Below are positions 1-9,069 of a stretch of DNA of 64,000 nt, one piece after another. The stretch is from Pedobacter ginsengisoli (GTDB taxonomy: Bacteria; Bacteroidota; Bacteroidia; Sphingobacteriales; Sphingobacteriaceae), in NCBI RefSeq assembly GCF_002736205.1, contig NZ_CP024091.1:4585555-4649554 (forward strand), read 5' to 3'. The notes under the pieces are model-generated. The model was given only the letters and a program-made list of their open reading frames with translations. It was not told the origin of the DNA and ran no database searches. Both the position numbers and the translations under genes were made by a program. Position 1 is the stretch's first letter, and the number at the start of each line of letters is the position of its first letter.

Positions 1-860
1 GCGGTAAAAGCAACAAATATTAAGGTGCGTTCATTGTTGTTTAATTTTTTATAATATTTGGCTAAAGCGATCATTGCAGTTGTGCCCGATGCATCATCGT
101 CTGCCCCGTTTGCAATGCTGTCTTGTCCATCAGCTTTAATAATACCCAGATGATCATAATGCCCAGAAAAGATTACCAATTCCTTAGCTTTTGATTTTCC
201 GGGGATCATTCCTGCCACATTAAATAATGGCATTTTTGCGAAAGAGTTTTTCAGGATAACCTTAAAGTTGCTTTTAACGGTGTCTTTATCAAGCACAAAA
301 ACAAGCGCAGCTGACTTGGTATTTATATCTTTTTCGTCCATTATACTACCTTTATCAAGATACCCTTTGATTCTGTTAAAGGCATCTGCAAATTTTGCAT
401 CAACTAATATCAATTGTTTCTTTCCGCTTCTGCTGATTTGTCTGAACTGATCTATAAAAGCCTTTGATGGGTCAAGCTTAATCCACCCGTCACTATTTGT
501 ATTGTCAAAAGTTAGGTTTTCAGAGGTGTTGCCATATACAAGAACGTTTGCTGGCTCAATGGCAGACCCATCAATTGTAACTGAAGGGGTTTCAGGCTTC
601 AATTGATATTTAAAAAATGACTGGCGGTATCCGGTCTCTCCTGTAAGGGGCTTTAGTCCAATGCTTTTAAATTCAGATTCTATAAAGGTTGCAGCCTTGT
701 CTATGCCAGGAGTAAACGTTCCTCTACCCTGCATATCGTCGCTGCTAAGGGTTTTGATTAGCCGATCGACATAATCTTTTGTGATTATTTTGTTAATGTC
801 TTGTGCCTTTGTCTGTTGGGCAACAAGAAGTGCAAAAAAGAAGTAAAGAACTTTTCTCAT
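1..860 (-). CDS. M28-family zinc aminopeptidase, 3' end outside window
   Basis: The reverse strand is open from an ATG at 858-860 to the left edge, so about 286 residues are visible and the C-terminus is missing. The protein begins with a cleavable signal peptide (MRKVLYFFFALLVAQQTKAQ). Near the visible end it has HYDHLG and GADDDASG, the first two zinc-ligand motifs of M28 peptidases (GHYDHLG / GANDNASG). The stretch between signal and catalytic domain fits the PA-like insert common in Bacteroidetes M28 enzymes. It is expected to be an exported or periplasmic aminopeptidase. The start lies 5 bases after the stop of the upstream DUF4407 gene, suggesting cotranscription. Family is clear; substrate is not. 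Confidence 0.85.
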   Translation of the reverse strand, partial: MRKVLYFFFALLVAQQTKAQDINKIITKDYVDRLIKTLSSDDMQGRGTFTPGIDKAATFIESEFKSIGLKPLTGETGYRQSFFKYQLKPETPSVTIDGSAIEPANVLVYGNTSENLTFDNTNSDGWIKLDPSKAFIDQFRQISRSGKKQLILVDAKFADAFNRIKGYLDKGSIMDEKDINTKSAALVFVLDKDTVKSNFKVILKNSFAKMPLFNVAGMIPGKSKAKELVIFSGHYDHLGIIKADGQDSIANGADDDASGTTAMIALAKYYKKLNNNERTLIFVAFT

Positions 861-865
861 ATATG

Positions 866-1951
866 TTAGTTAGAATTCAATGCATTTTTTCTTCTGTTTA
901 TCTCTGTTGAAACACGCGTGTCGTGAACACCATCAATTACAGTTATTTCATAATCTTTGTCTTTATCAGATTCATACATCTGTGCAGTTTCTATGTTTTC
1001 TACAGATCTGTCGTATGGGCCTCTGCTGCTCATCAATTTAACAAAAACAGGTAAGCATTCAAAGAAAATAAATAACAAGCCAATAAATGTTATAGCCAGT
1101 GCAGTATTTACATCTTTTTTACCATTAGAGTTAATACTTAACTGTCCCAGTGCAGAATTCCTGTCAGCAAAGCCAGCTATACTTGTTAGGCTGTCAAGCT
1201 GTTTACTGGTGTATAATTTCTCACTCATCAGGCCATCAAATTGCTTCCTGCCATCTACAAAATCTTCAAGTTTTCGTACTCCGGCTGATAGTGTGTCGAG
1301 ATCTTGTTCCCGTTGCTTCAATTCTCCTTCTTTTCTTTTGGCGTAAGGCCCATAACCCATGATACCGGATGTTTCTGTGGTTTTGTTCCCGAAAATTTCA
1401 AAGTTTAGCTTTTGCCTATCTGTCTTTATTCCGCTTTCCAAAGAGTCGCGTTGGGCCTTTGTTTCTTTAAGCTTAGCAAGTTCAATTTTATATTTATTGT
1501 TAAATGCGACATTTAACGTGTCAATTTTAGCGCGTTGATTGTTTAAATAAGTAACCTTTAATTTTTCTTTGATCTCTTTGTCGAATATTTTTAATTCCAG
1601 CGGACGTGAGATTACAATCCCTATCATGATGGCCAGTAAAATACGCGGAGTTGCCTGCAGCAACTGCTTACCGGTAGAAGCACTTTTATTGATGCTGGAA
1701 ACGATATAACGATCCATATTAAAAATGGCGAGACCCCATATTAAGCCGAAAAGGAAGGCAAATGGGAGTGCTGTTGAATCCCCTTTAAAAACAAAATACA
1801 TGGCATAACCACCAGAAAGCGCAGCAAACAATCCGGTAAAGAAAATGGTGGCTCCAATGCCAAGATATTTATTGTGCTCAGTAGGATGTTTTTCTAGGGT
1901 AGGGATATGTACTCCTGAACAAAACCAAAAGAAACGTGAAATTGAATTCAT
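866..1951 (-). CDS. DUF4407 family membrane protein
   Basis: 361 residues. Hydrophobic segments lie near residues 31-52, 62-80, 103-120 and 280-300; between the third and fourth is a long charged region (about 125-255) rich in Lys, Glu and Gln that looks helical or coiled-coil. The N-terminal pattern, including NMDRYIVSS after the second segment, matches DUF4407, a family of unknown function found mainly in Bacteroidetes and Actinobacteria. The soluble middle presumably sits on one side of the inner membrane. A TAATTTTG element on the same strand at 1963-1970 is the likely promoter, and the M28 peptidase follows after 5 bases. No function can be assigned. Confidence 0.8.
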   Translation of the reverse strand: MNSISRFFWFCSGVHIPTLEKHPTEHNKYLGIGATIFFTGLFAALSGGYAMYFVFKGDSTALPFAFLFGLIWGLAIFNMDRYIVSSINKSASTGKQLLQATPRILLAIMIGIVISRPLELKIFDKEIKEKLKVTYLNNQRAKIDTLNVAFNNKYKIELAKLKETKAQRDSLESGIKTDRQKLNFEIFGNKTTETSGIMGYGPYAKRKEGELKQREQDLDTLSAGVRKLEDFVDGRKQFDGLMSEKLYTSKQLDSLTSIAGFADRNSALGQLSINSNGKKDVNTALAITFIGLLFIFFECLPVFVKLMSSRGPYDRSVENIETAQMYESDKDKDYEITVIDGVHDTRVSTEINRRKNALNSN

Positions 1952-1962
1952 GACATTTAAAC

Positions 1963-1970
1963 CAAAATTA
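1963..1970 (-). promoter_or_regulatory. -7-like element (TAATTTTG) before the DUF4407 gene
   Basis: Matches TAnnTTTG on the minus strand, 11 bases before the ATG at 1951. No convincing -33 TTTG was seen. Confidence 0.45.
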
Positions 1971-2072
1971 GCAAAGACTTACTATTAAACGCCTGACATA
2001 CTTAGTTGTTACAGTTATTCACTTTTTTGTAATGTTTCTTTCTCCAATTATAGATACTTGCGTAACTTTATC

Positions 2073-2080
2073 TAAGTTTG
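2073..2080 (+). promoter_or_regulatory. -7 element (TAAGTTTG) before the rhodanese gene
   Basis: Exact TAnnTTTG match 16 bases before the ATG at 2097, in the divergent spacer with the DUF4407 gene. A -33 element is not obvious. Confidence 0.5.
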
Positions 2081-2096
2081 AAAAAATCAAAATAAT

Positions 2097-2417
2097 ATGA
2101 TTAAGGAAATAACAGTTGAGGAACTTAAAGCAAAGATTGATAATAACGAAGATTTTCAATTGATTGATGTGAGAGAGCCCTTTGAATACGAAACGTCGAA
2201 CCTTAATGGGTTAAATATCCCTTTAGGCGGTATTTTAATTGAAGCAGATAAAGTTGCTACCGATAAACCGGTAATTATGCAATGCAGAAGTGGCAAAAGA
2301 AGTGCTGCGGCTGTAATGCAGTTGGAACAACAACTTGGTTTAACCAATTTGTATAACCTTAAAGGTGGTATCCTGGCATGGCAAGAAGCGTTTGATCCTG
2401 ATATGCCTGTTTACTAG
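2097..2417 (+). CDS. single-domain rhodanese-like sulfurtransferase
   Basis: 106 residues forming one rhodanese domain with no signal peptide, so cytoplasmic. The active-site loop is CRSGKRS with the catalytic cysteine at residue 63; the fold hallmarks LIDVREPFEY (about 22-31) and LKGGILAWQ near the C-terminus are present. Such short rhodaneses resemble GlpE/PspE and move sulfane sulfur to thiophilic acceptors; the physiological acceptor cannot be read from sequence. A small membrane-protein gene starts 3 bases after its stop, so the two are probably cotranscribed. Confidence 0.9.
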   Translation: MIKEITVEELKAKIDNNEDFQLIDVREPFEYETSNLNGLNIPLGGILIEADKVATDKPVIMQCRSGKRSAAAVMQLEQQLGLTNLYNLKGGILAWQEAFDPDMPVY

Positions 2418-2420
2418 GAT

Positions 2421-2609
2421 ATGTGGAAGAAAATAGCTTTAAACGTTTTTTATAACCTGGGGATTATCCTATCAGGTTACGGCGTATTCTGGGCTTTTAA
2501 TAATCAGAAATATCTAGTTGTGGCATTATTTGTGGCTACTGCAGGATTTTTTCTGTATCAAAAGCTACAGCTTATGAAAGAGATGCGAAGTAACCTTAAA
2601 AAGAAGTAA
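2421..2609 (+). CDS. small two-helix membrane protein, unknown function
   Basis: 62 residues with two hydrophobic helices (about 7-26 and 32-47) and a very basic C-terminus ending in LKKK. It starts 3 bases after the rhodanese stop, and its end overlaps the convergent epimerase gene by 14 bases. It resembles short Sphingobacteriaceae membrane proteins of unknown function (possibly DUF6358, from memory). Coding status is supported by tight spacing and a clean membrane topology. Confidence 0.65.
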   Translation: MWKKIALNVFYNLGIILSGYGVFWAFNNQKYLVVALFVATAGFFLYQKLQLMKEMRSNLKKK

Positions 2610-3633
2610 AAAGATCTTTAGGAATACCTTCCAGGCCCAGACCAGGGAGGTATTTTAATAAGTACTTGCCATCGGCCATTTCCGGAGCTTTAAAAGGATT
2701 GTTTTTGGTTAGCCATGGCCCATCTAAATCAACCCAATCACACAGCGGTGCAAGAGCAATCCCTGCCTGAGTAGCACATGAAGTTTCGCTCATACAACCC
2801 ATCAAAACCTTCATTCCAAACGAACGCGCTTTTAGGATCATTTGGTGAGCTTCATACATGCCTGCACTTTTCATCAGTTTTACATTAATGCCGTGATAAG
2901 CACCTTTTAGGCCATCCAGATCTGTTAAGCGCTGCACTGCCTCGTCAGCAAGTATAGGTATTGGACTTCTGCCTGTTAGCCAGGCATTCCCATCAAGGTT
3001 TGCCTTGTCCATTGGCTGCTCTATTAGTAACGCTCCCTTGTCGTGCAGCCAGTAAATCATGTCAATAGCTTCAGCTTTATTTGCCCAGCCTTGATTGGCA
3101 TCTATATACAAAGGCAAGTTGCTTACGCTTCTAATTGTATTGATCAGCTCTTTATCGTTCTCGCGGCCTAGTTTTACTTTTAGTACTTTAAAGCTTTCGG
3201 CATCCGCTACTTTTTCTCTTATAACTTCTGGGGTGTCAATACCGATGGTATAAGAAGTTACAGGCATTTTTTTCGGGTCAGCGTTGTAAATTTCATAACA
3301 AGGTTTGTTTAAAATCTTGCCATTTATGTCGTTAAAAGCAATATCTATCGCTGCTTTTATGGCGGGGTGGCCATGTTCAATTTCATCCAGATATTTTATG
3401 ATTCCAGCAAAATCAAAAGGATAGGCAAATCTTTTCCACTCTACCTTGTTTAGAAAGGCACTGGCGCTTTCCATACTTTCGCCCATATAAGGAACCATTG
3501 ATGCCTCTCCGTAACCAATAATTCCTTCGTAATTAAGACTGATGAGCATAATAGGAGTACTAGTTCTTGAGAATTTTGCAATAGAAAATGGATGTTTTAA
3601 TTCCAGTTGATAGGGTTTGGAGTTTACCTGCAT
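2596..3633 (-). CDS. L-Ala-D/L-Glu (dipeptide) epimerase, enolase superfamily
   Basis: 345 residues. It shows the catalytic plan of the muconate-lactonizing/dipeptide epimerase subgroup: KVK with Lys152/Lys154, metal ligands in YIDANQGW (Asp178), IEQP (Glu205) and ADEA (Asp230), the opposing lysine in NVKLMK (Lys252) and the C-terminal DLDGPW motif near 302-306 that binds the dipeptide amino group. Dipeptide epimerases interconvert L-Ala-D-Glu and L-Ala-L-Glu and help recycle murein peptides. The neighbourhood is rich in peptidases, which fits a peptide-recycling role. A TAACTTTG element lies 25 bases before the start. Exact dipeptide specificity is inferred. Confidence 0.85.
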   Translation of the reverse strand: MQVNSKPYQLELKHPFSIAKFSRTSTPIMLISLNYEGIIGYGEASMVPYMGESMESASAFLNKVEWKRFAYPFDFAGIIKYLDEIEHGHPAIKAAIDIAFNDINGKILNKPCYEIYNADPKKMPVTSYTIGIDTPEVIREKVADAESFKVLKVKLGRENDKELINTIRSVSNLPLYIDANQGWANKAEAIDMIYWLHDKGALLIEQPMDKANLDGNAWLTGRSPIPILADEAVQRLTDLDGLKGAYHGINVKLMKSAGMYEAHQMILKARSFGMKVLMGCMSETSCATQAGIALAPLCDWVDLDGPWLTKNNPFKAPEMADGKYLLKYLPGLGLEGIPKDLFTSF

Positions 3634-3658
3634 GAGCTAAAAAAGCTTTAAGTAATAT

Positions 3659-3666
3659 CAAAGTTA
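3659..3666 (-). promoter_or_regulatory. -7 element (TAACTTTG) before the dipeptide epimerase
   Basis: Exact TAnnTTTG on the minus strand, 25 bases upstream of the ATG at 3633. Confidence 0.45.
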
Positions 3667-3700
3667 AAAAAATAGGAGCTGCAGCTAATGTAAAAATAAT

Positions 3701-4690
3701 ATGCCTAATATTGCGCCTTGTATGAATAGCACGATATATCAACCGTTTAAAAACTTCGATTTTAAGTATAAAAACTGCTTTCTTAGCGGAGATACATTCT
3801 CTACGCCTATAACTGAGATAGGTATTTTGCCAGAATGGCTGTTAGGAGTAGCTAATTTTAGTGGAGAGGAGCAAATTAAACTGCTTGATGAAAGTATTCG
3901 GTCATACAATAGCTTAAAAGTTCCATGCAATACTGAAGTATTAACTCATTTCATTGAACCTCTGGAAGAGAAGATTCATGATGCGTTTTTAAAGGGATAT
4001 GAAGGTGTTTCTAAACTTGACGAAGTTGATCTGTTCAGGTGGATAGGTAAGATGATGTATAGCCTTATTTATGTAGAGATGCATGCGGCTGTCCGCCAAC
4101 AGCAATTAAGTGCCGACGGCGTAAATATGTCACAGGGACTGATGCATAAATTCGGGAACCTTCACACCATGATTCAGGGGATTTATACTGATGTGGTATT
4201 TGAAGATTTTACACCATGGTCAATAGTTGTGGTTCCATTAGAACAACATGATACGGCCTTTAGTTTTAGAGACGAAATCAACACGATGACCTTTTCGTTG
4301 AAATTAAAGGACTTTGGGATTATAGCCTGTTTGCAGGATAATGGCACAAATAAAAAATACCATCATGAACTGCTGGATCAGATAGGTAATACCGCACTCT
4401 CACCACAGCAATTTGAAGAACTTTGTGCAAGGTTCTTTTATTCGGCCTATTTGTTTAACAGGTTGCCTGAATATGCAATATTGCCGGTTGAAGGATCTAT
4501 TTATATCGATGCAATGCCATTAAGGGGCACTCTAAATAAGGCTCTATTTGATCATTGGCAACATAAAACTTATGCCCAGGTTTTACAGGATTTTTGGAAA
4601 CCATGGGATCATACTCTTTTTGAGATCATTAAAGATCCTACAAATCCAATCAGTTATTTTAATCCATCTAGCTTACCCGCTACTACTTAG
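3701..4690 (+). CDS. conserved-looking protein of unknown function
   Basis: 329 residues from the ATG at 3701, or 322 from the ATG at 3722. The second start is plausible because a near -7 element (TAATATTG) lies at 3713-3720, which would place the first ATG upstream of the transcript. There is no signal peptide or membrane helix; the composition is that of a soluble globular protein with many aromatic residues and scattered histidines. I do not recognise a domain. The gene is divergent from the epimerase and overlaps the convergent rhomboid gene by 4 bases. Codon use matches the neighbours, so I treat it as real. Confidence 0.65.
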   Translation: MPNIAPCMNSTIYQPFKNFDFKYKNCFLSGDTFSTPITEIGILPEWLLGVANFSGEEQIKLLDESIRSYNSLKVPCNTEVLTHFIEPLEEKIHDAFLKGYEGVSKLDEVDLFRWIGKMMYSLIYVEMHAAVRQQQLSADGVNMSQGLMHKFGNLHTMIQGIYTDVVFEDFTPWSIVVVPLEQHDTAFSFRDEINTMTFSLKLKDFGIIACLQDNGTNKKYHHELLDQIGNTALSPQQFEELCARFFYSAYLFNRLPEYAILPVEGSIYIDAMPLRGTLNKALFDHWQHKTYAQVLQDFWKPWDHTLFEIIKDPTNPISYFNPSSLPATT

Positions 4691-5304
4691 CCTATTTTTG
4701 TAAGCAGCTGACTTAAGAAGTGAGGAATTACTCCCGGAACAATAAGTACAGTAACAATTAAACCTGTAAGCGCACCAAAAAAGTGAGCATCATGGTTTAT
4801 ACTGTCTCTGGAATGTTTAGATGCATATACACAATATGCCAGGTATAATGGGCCAAATATGATTGCCCAGATCGGAATAGGCAATGGAAATATAATCATT
4901 GAAGAGAAGGGCTGAAATAAGATGTAGCTAAATAATACAGCACTTATTGCCCCTGATGCACCCAGGCTATTGTACCACATATCGTTCTTGTGTTTTATAA
5001 CAGATGGTATGTCACTTAAAATTAAACCAAAAAAATAAACTATAGCAAACTGCCATGAACCTATCATCGCTTCCAATTGAAAAGCAAAGAAGAAGAAGGT
5101 CATCATGTTAAAAATCAAGTGCATCCAGTCTGCATGGATCAACCCACTCGTTAAAAGGGTATAAATTTTATGTTTTCGAGTTACACTGTAAGGGTGCAGC
5201 ATGAATTTGCCAAATAACCCATGGTCATTAAAAGCGTATATACTGGTTATAATTGTAAAAACAAAGATTATTGAGGCTACAGGAGTATGCTGAAGGTATT
5301 CCAT
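4687..5304 (-). CDS. rhomboid-family intramembrane serine protease
   Basis: 205 residues with about six hydrophobic helices. The catalytic dyad is visible: GASGA with Ser117 and the later His in DAHFFGALTG (His174). The oxyanion-type HLIFNM motif (His62, Asn66) is present as well. It should be an active protease cutting transmembrane substrates in the inner membrane. It is the short six-helix form without a cytoplasmic extension. It begins 2 bases after the stop of the M14 carboxypeptidase gene and is probably cotranscribed with it. The substrate is unknown. Confidence 0.9.
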   Translation of the reverse strand: MEYLQHTPVASIIFVFTIITSIYAFNDHGLFGKFMLHPYSVTRKHKIYTLLTSGLIHADWMHLIFNMMTFFFFAFQLEAMIGSWQFAIVYFFGLILSDIPSVIKHKNDMWYNSLGASGAISAVLFSYILFQPFSSMIIFPLPIPIWAIIFGPLYLAYCVYASKHSRDSINHDAHFFGALTGLIVTVLIVPGVIPHFLSQLLTKIG

Positions 5305-5306
5305 TC

Positions 5307-7046
5307 TTATTTAAGTGTTATTTTAGTGTCGTTTACCAGACGAGCTATGGGGTATCGGGAGTGCGTTTTTTCGTAATAATCAGAATTTTTATAGATAAAG
5401 TCAAGCTGTGCCTCAGCATTTTTACTTAAACTGCTGTCTTTAGCTTTTTGAGCCTCAAGTTTTTTTCTTATTTCAGGATTTTTCTTTAATAATTCAGCTG
5501 CAGTGTCTTCAAAAACATAAGCGCTAAAGTGCTCTTTCATTCCTAGTATCGAATCAAAGAAATTCCAGTTGAAAAACGAATCCATAGCTTGTGGTTCAAG
5601 CGTTTCAATAATATATCTGTTAACGCGCTGGTTTGTATAGACTACAAAGTCGCCTTCGTAAAACTGCAAAGTCTGTTTTATAGGATTAACTTTTACGTTA
5701 GAGTGTAGGTAATGCCCCTCAAACGGACTACTCATTGTTTTATAATCTGTAACATAATACGACTCAACATCAATCTGAGTGTCTTTTTGCAATTGCTGTA
5801 CCTTCACATTGTTAAGCTTTAATAACCCAACAACTTTATCCCATGCTTTTGGTATAATGTAAGCAATGGGCTTTGTAACAGAAACAGATGGCTTGTAAGT
5901 ATTCCAGTATTTAATGATTTTAGTATGTGGTTCATTTCTGTCGTAGTACAAACGATCTATTCCACTTACTTCACTTGGTTTTTGCTTTGCTGTATATCCC
6001 TTAAATTCCAGATCTTCTGAAACAGTCTCGTCCAGTATCCATGTTATTGGAAATGTAGTTTGTTTTGCAACCTGTTCATCTGCTTTTCGTTTGTTCTCTC
6101 CGATTATCTTTGCGTCTCGTACTACAACATTAATATAGATCTGCAAAAGCTTATATGTGGCATCAACTCTTTTGTCATAATCTTTTAGCATGTGGGTTTC
6201 TGGCATAAACCCAATAGTATTGTGTAAAGTTGTGTACCCGGTAGAATACCTTGCTGATTCTAAAAAACCGGTAATGCCGGCATCAGGTGTTTCTTCAACT
6301 GAATTTACGTAGGGGATCATCTCATAACCTGAATTTTTCATTTCGGTATAAAGGGTTGGCAACATAGTTTTAGTCATGTATTCCGATAATACAGGATTTA
6401 ACTTATCCTTATGAGTAGGTATAAGTGTCATTACATATTGGTAGTCTGCACCATTACTGGTGTGTGTATCTACAAATATTTCGGGCTGCCAGATATTAAA
6501 AATCTCCTGAAAAGAGTACGCATTTTTGGAATCTGTTTTTATGAAATCCCTGTTCAGGTCGTAATTTTTACTGTTTCCCCTAAAGCCATAAGCTACGGGG
6601 CCATTTTGATTTGCTCTTGATGTGCCTGTTCGGTTAAAACTGCCGTCTATGTTGTAAACCGGAATGATGCAAATTACTACATCTTTAGGTAACAAATCTC
6701 CTTTCAATAAATCTCTGGCCAGCATCATACTGGCATCTATGCCTTCCGGCTCTCCGGGGTGTATTCCGTTGTTTATTAGTAAAATACGGTTGTTGCTTTT
6801 TCGTATAGCAACGGGATCAAATATTTTATCTTTTGATAAAACCAAAAGATGCAGAGGTTTGCCAAAGTCTGTGTTACCGTAGCTAAGTAACTTTGCTTGT
6901 TCATATGTTTTGTCTAATTGCTCATAATGCTTAATGGCTTGGTAGTAAGTAGCAGTTTCTTTTTTGCCGCTTAATTCATAAGGCGTTAGTTGTGCTGATG
7001 TATCCATTGCAGTTATTAAAAGTAAGAGGATAAGATAGTGCTTCAT
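5307..7046 (-). CDS. exported M14-family zinc carboxypeptidase
   Basis: 579 residues starting with a signal peptide (to about residue 19, ending SAQ). The M14 zinc motif HPGE is at 96-99 (GIHPGEPEG), a substrate-binding region follows (NYDLNRDF), and the third zinc ligand is in DTHTSNG near 195. A PETHML stretch around 290 is in the position of the catalytic region. The roughly 240-residue C-terminal part has no recognised domain but is normal for large Bacteroidetes M14 members. Expected location is periplasm or outside; it trims C-terminal residues from peptides or cell-wall peptides. It is followed at 2 bases by rhomboid and preceded by an outer-membrane protein gene. Confidence 0.85.
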   Translation of the reverse strand: MKHYLILLLLITAMDTSAQLTPYELSGKKETATYYQAIKHYEQLDKTYEQAKLLSYGNTDFGKPLHLLVLSKDKIFDPVAIRKSNNRILLINNGIHPGEPEGIDASMMLARDLLKGDLLPKDVVICIIPVYNIDGSFNRTGTSRANQNGPVAYGFRGNSKNYDLNRDFIKTDSKNAYSFQEIFNIWQPEIFVDTHTSNGADYQYVMTLIPTHKDKLNPVLSEYMTKTMLPTLYTEMKNSGYEMIPYVNSVEETPDAGITGFLESARYSTGYTTLHNTIGFMPETHMLKDYDKRVDATYKLLQIYINVVVRDAKIIGENKRKADEQVAKQTTFPITWILDETVSEDLEFKGYTAKQKPSEVSGIDRLYYDRNEPHTKIIKYWNTYKPSVSVTKPIAYIIPKAWDKVVGLLKLNNVKVQQLQKDTQIDVESYYVTDYKTMSSPFEGHYLHSNVKVNPIKQTLQFYEGDFVVYTNQRVNRYIIETLEPQAMDSFFNWNFFDSILGMKEHFSAYVFEDTAAELLKKNPEIRKKLEAQKAKDSSLSKNAEAQLDFIYKNSDYYEKTHSRYPIARLVNDTKITLK

Positions 7047-7069
7047 TTATAGCTGGGACGAATCCTGTT

Positions 7070-7747
7070 TTAGTATAATGTTTTTCTGGAAAGTCCCATT
7101 AGTCCAAACTGATACCTGATACCAATAGAAAAATAGGTATATATATCCGTATAAGTATTTGGTTTTCTGTCTACACCGGCAGGGGGCGAATAAAACTCTT
7201 CGTAGCCATCAAGGCCATCATCAAGGCTAAGGTTAGTTTGGTAGTTTACATTTATTCCATATCTATAATATCCGGATTTATCAGGGAAATAATAGGTGTA
7301 GCCAATATTAAGCGGTATAATAATGTCTTTGGTTTTTGGTGTTTCGGCACCGCTTACATTATTTAATACTCCACCTAAGCCAGCTCCCAGATAAAGCCCT
7401 TTCATTGCATTAGAAAAACTATTTCTTCTGTAGTCAATTACAGCTCCTAAATATATCTTCCCATTTATCGTAAATGATTTGTAAGAATTGACAAAGCTTT
7501 TTTTATCAAGATTACCACCTTCTCCTTTAATCCTACCTATCTGTCCTTCTCCTCCCAGACTAATAAACGGAGTGAAGAAGAATTCGCCAACCCCATAAAT
7601 AGATTTTCCAAACTTGTGCTTTTCATAGTCCATAAACGACTGGGTAAGTCCACCACCACCACCGAGGCTAAGTTTATAAAAATTAGATTGCGCTGTAGCG
7701 GTTAAACAAAGTAAAGTAGCCAGAATGGAGATAAATGTTGTTTTCAA
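7070..7747 (-). CDS. predicted outer-membrane beta-barrel protein
   Basis: 225 residues with a signal peptide (MKTTFISILATLLCLTATAQ) and alternating aromatic/glycine beta-strand patterns typical of small outer-membrane barrels; the C-terminal part ends in an aromatic residue. The only in-frame start giving the signal peptide is TTG at 7745-7747. It lies 23 bases before the M14 carboxypeptidase gene on the same strand. No specific ligand or transport role can be assigned. Confidence 0.7.
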   Translation of the reverse strand: MKTTFISILATLLCLTATAQSNFYKLSLGGGGGLTQSFMDYEKHKFGKSIYGVGEFFFTPFISLGGEGQIGRIKGEGGNLDKKSFVNSYKSFTINGKIYLGAVIDYRRNSFSNAMKGLYLGAGLGGVLNNVSGAETPKTKDIIIPLNIGYTYYFPDKSGYYRYGINVNYQTNLSLDDGLDGYEEFYSPPAGVDRKPNTYTDIYTYFSIGIRYQFGLMGLSRKTLY

Positions 7748-7790
7748 AGTTTCTTCTTTAAGTTTCGAACCTATTTAATAATCTTATATA

Positions 7791-7798
7791 TAACTTTG
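7791..7798 (+). promoter_or_regulatory. -7 element (TAACTTTG) before pepT
   Basis: Exact TAnnTTTG match ending 10 bases before the pepT ATG at 7809, so the transcript should have only a very short leader. Confidence 0.55.
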
Positions 7799-7808
7799 TT
7801 TTTTCTAT

Positions 7809-9068
7809 ATGAGTATGCTAAAATATCAAAATAATAACAAAACACTTCAAGGTAGGTTCACAAAGTACGTTCAGATTGATACGCAATCAGATCCATTATC
7901 GGAGACCATTCCATCGACAGAGAAACAAAAGGACCTGGGTAGGGTGCTTGTTGCGGAGCTTTTAGAAATGGGAATAACAGATGCCCATCTTGACGACTTT
8001 GGTTATGTTTATGCAACTATACCTTCTACAACAGAAAAGGAGGTACCTGTAATTTGTTTCTGTTCGCATATGGATACTTCTCCTGATTGCAGCGGAAAGA
8101 ATGTAAAACCTATTATTCATCCCAATTATCAGGGACAGGACCTGGTGCTTCCTGACGATGAGACCATCATTTTAAAAATGGCAGAGCATCCTGATTTAAA
8201 AGATCAGATTGGGAACGACATTATTACCGCAAGCGGAACTACACTTCTTGGCGCCGATAACAAAGCTGGAGTTGCCGAGATTATGGAGGCAGCAGCATTT
8301 TTAATATCACATCCCGAAATTAAACACGGAAAAATCAGAATCTTATTCACGCCAGATGAAGAGATTGGACGAGGTGTAGATAAAGCAGATCTGAAGAAAC
8401 TTGGTGCTGATTTTGGATATACTATTGACGGCGAAACTTTAGGCTCAATAGAGGATGAAACATTTTCTGCAGATGGTGCGGTATTAACTATAAATGGAGT
8501 AAGTACACATCCGGGGTTTGCTAAAGGAAAAATGGAAAGTGCAATAAAGATCCTGGCTGATGTAATTAGTGCATTGCCGGCAGATTGTCTCTCTCCTGAG
8601 TCGACAGAGCTTAAGGAGGGATTTATCCATCCCGTTACCTTTGGGGGAAGTGTTGAGCAGGCTGAAGCTCGCTTTATCCTTCGTGCTTTTAATGACGAAG
8701 AACTAAGTGCCAATGGAGAATTATTGGATGCAACGGTTCAGAATATTATTGAGGATTTTCCGAACTCAACTTATACGTTAAAAATAACTCCGCAATACCG
8801 CAATATGAAACAGGTGCTTGATCAATACCCTCAGGTTATTGAATATGGCATTGAAGCTATTAAAAGAGCAGGAATTGTACCTAAACAACAAAGTATTAGA
8901 GGGGGTACTGATGGTTCACGTCTTTCGTTTATGGGCTTGCCTTGTCCTAATATTTTCGCCGGAGAGCACGCTTTTCATGGTAAACAAGAATGGGCTTCGG
9001 TACAAGACATGGAAAAGGCAGTTCAAACCATTGTTAACATTGCCTCAATTTGGGAGGAAAAGGCATAG
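7809..9068 (+). CDS. pepT: peptidase T (tripeptide aminopeptidase), M20B
   Basis: 419 residues, normal for PepT. The dinuclear-zinc motifs are in order: SHMDTSPD (His87, Asp89), LLGADNKAG (bridging Asp), FTPDEEIGRG (catalytic Glu and adjacent Glu ligand), YTIDGE, and a late histidine in GEHAFHGKQEW. The dimerisation/lid domain follows the DGE motif. It is a cytoplasmic enzyme releasing the N-terminal residue from tripeptides. It stands alone on the plus strand and converges on the YeeE/YedE pair with one base between stops. An alternative start at residue 3 (ATG at 7815) is possible. Confidence 0.95.
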   Translation: MSMLKYQNNNKTLQGRFTKYVQIDTQSDPLSETIPSTEKQKDLGRVLVAELLEMGITDAHLDDFGYVYATIPSTTEKEVPVICFCSHMDTSPDCSGKNVKPIIHPNYQGQDLVLPDDETIILKMAEHPDLKDQIGNDIITASGTTLLGADNKAGVAEIMEAAAFLISHPEIKHGKIRILFTPDEEIGRGVDKADLKKLGADFGYTIDGETLGSIEDETFSADGAVLTINGVSTHPGFAKGKMESAIKILADVISALPADCLSPESTELKEGFIHPVTFGGSVEQAEARFILRAFNDEELSANGELLDATVQNIIEDFPNSTYTLKITPQYRNMKQVLDQYPQVIEYGIEAIKRAGIVPKQQSIRGGTDGSRLSFMGLPCPNIFAGEHAFHGKQEWASVQDMEKAVQTIVNIASIWEEKA

Positions 9069-9069
9069 A

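Noticed and set aside
957..1346. 129-residue plus-strand open frame
   Set aside because: It is antisense inside the DUF4407 gene, which has a coherent membrane-protein sequence.
8204..8713. 169-residue minus-strand open frame
   Set aside because: Antisense shadow of pepT; Ser/Pro-rich composition with no domain.
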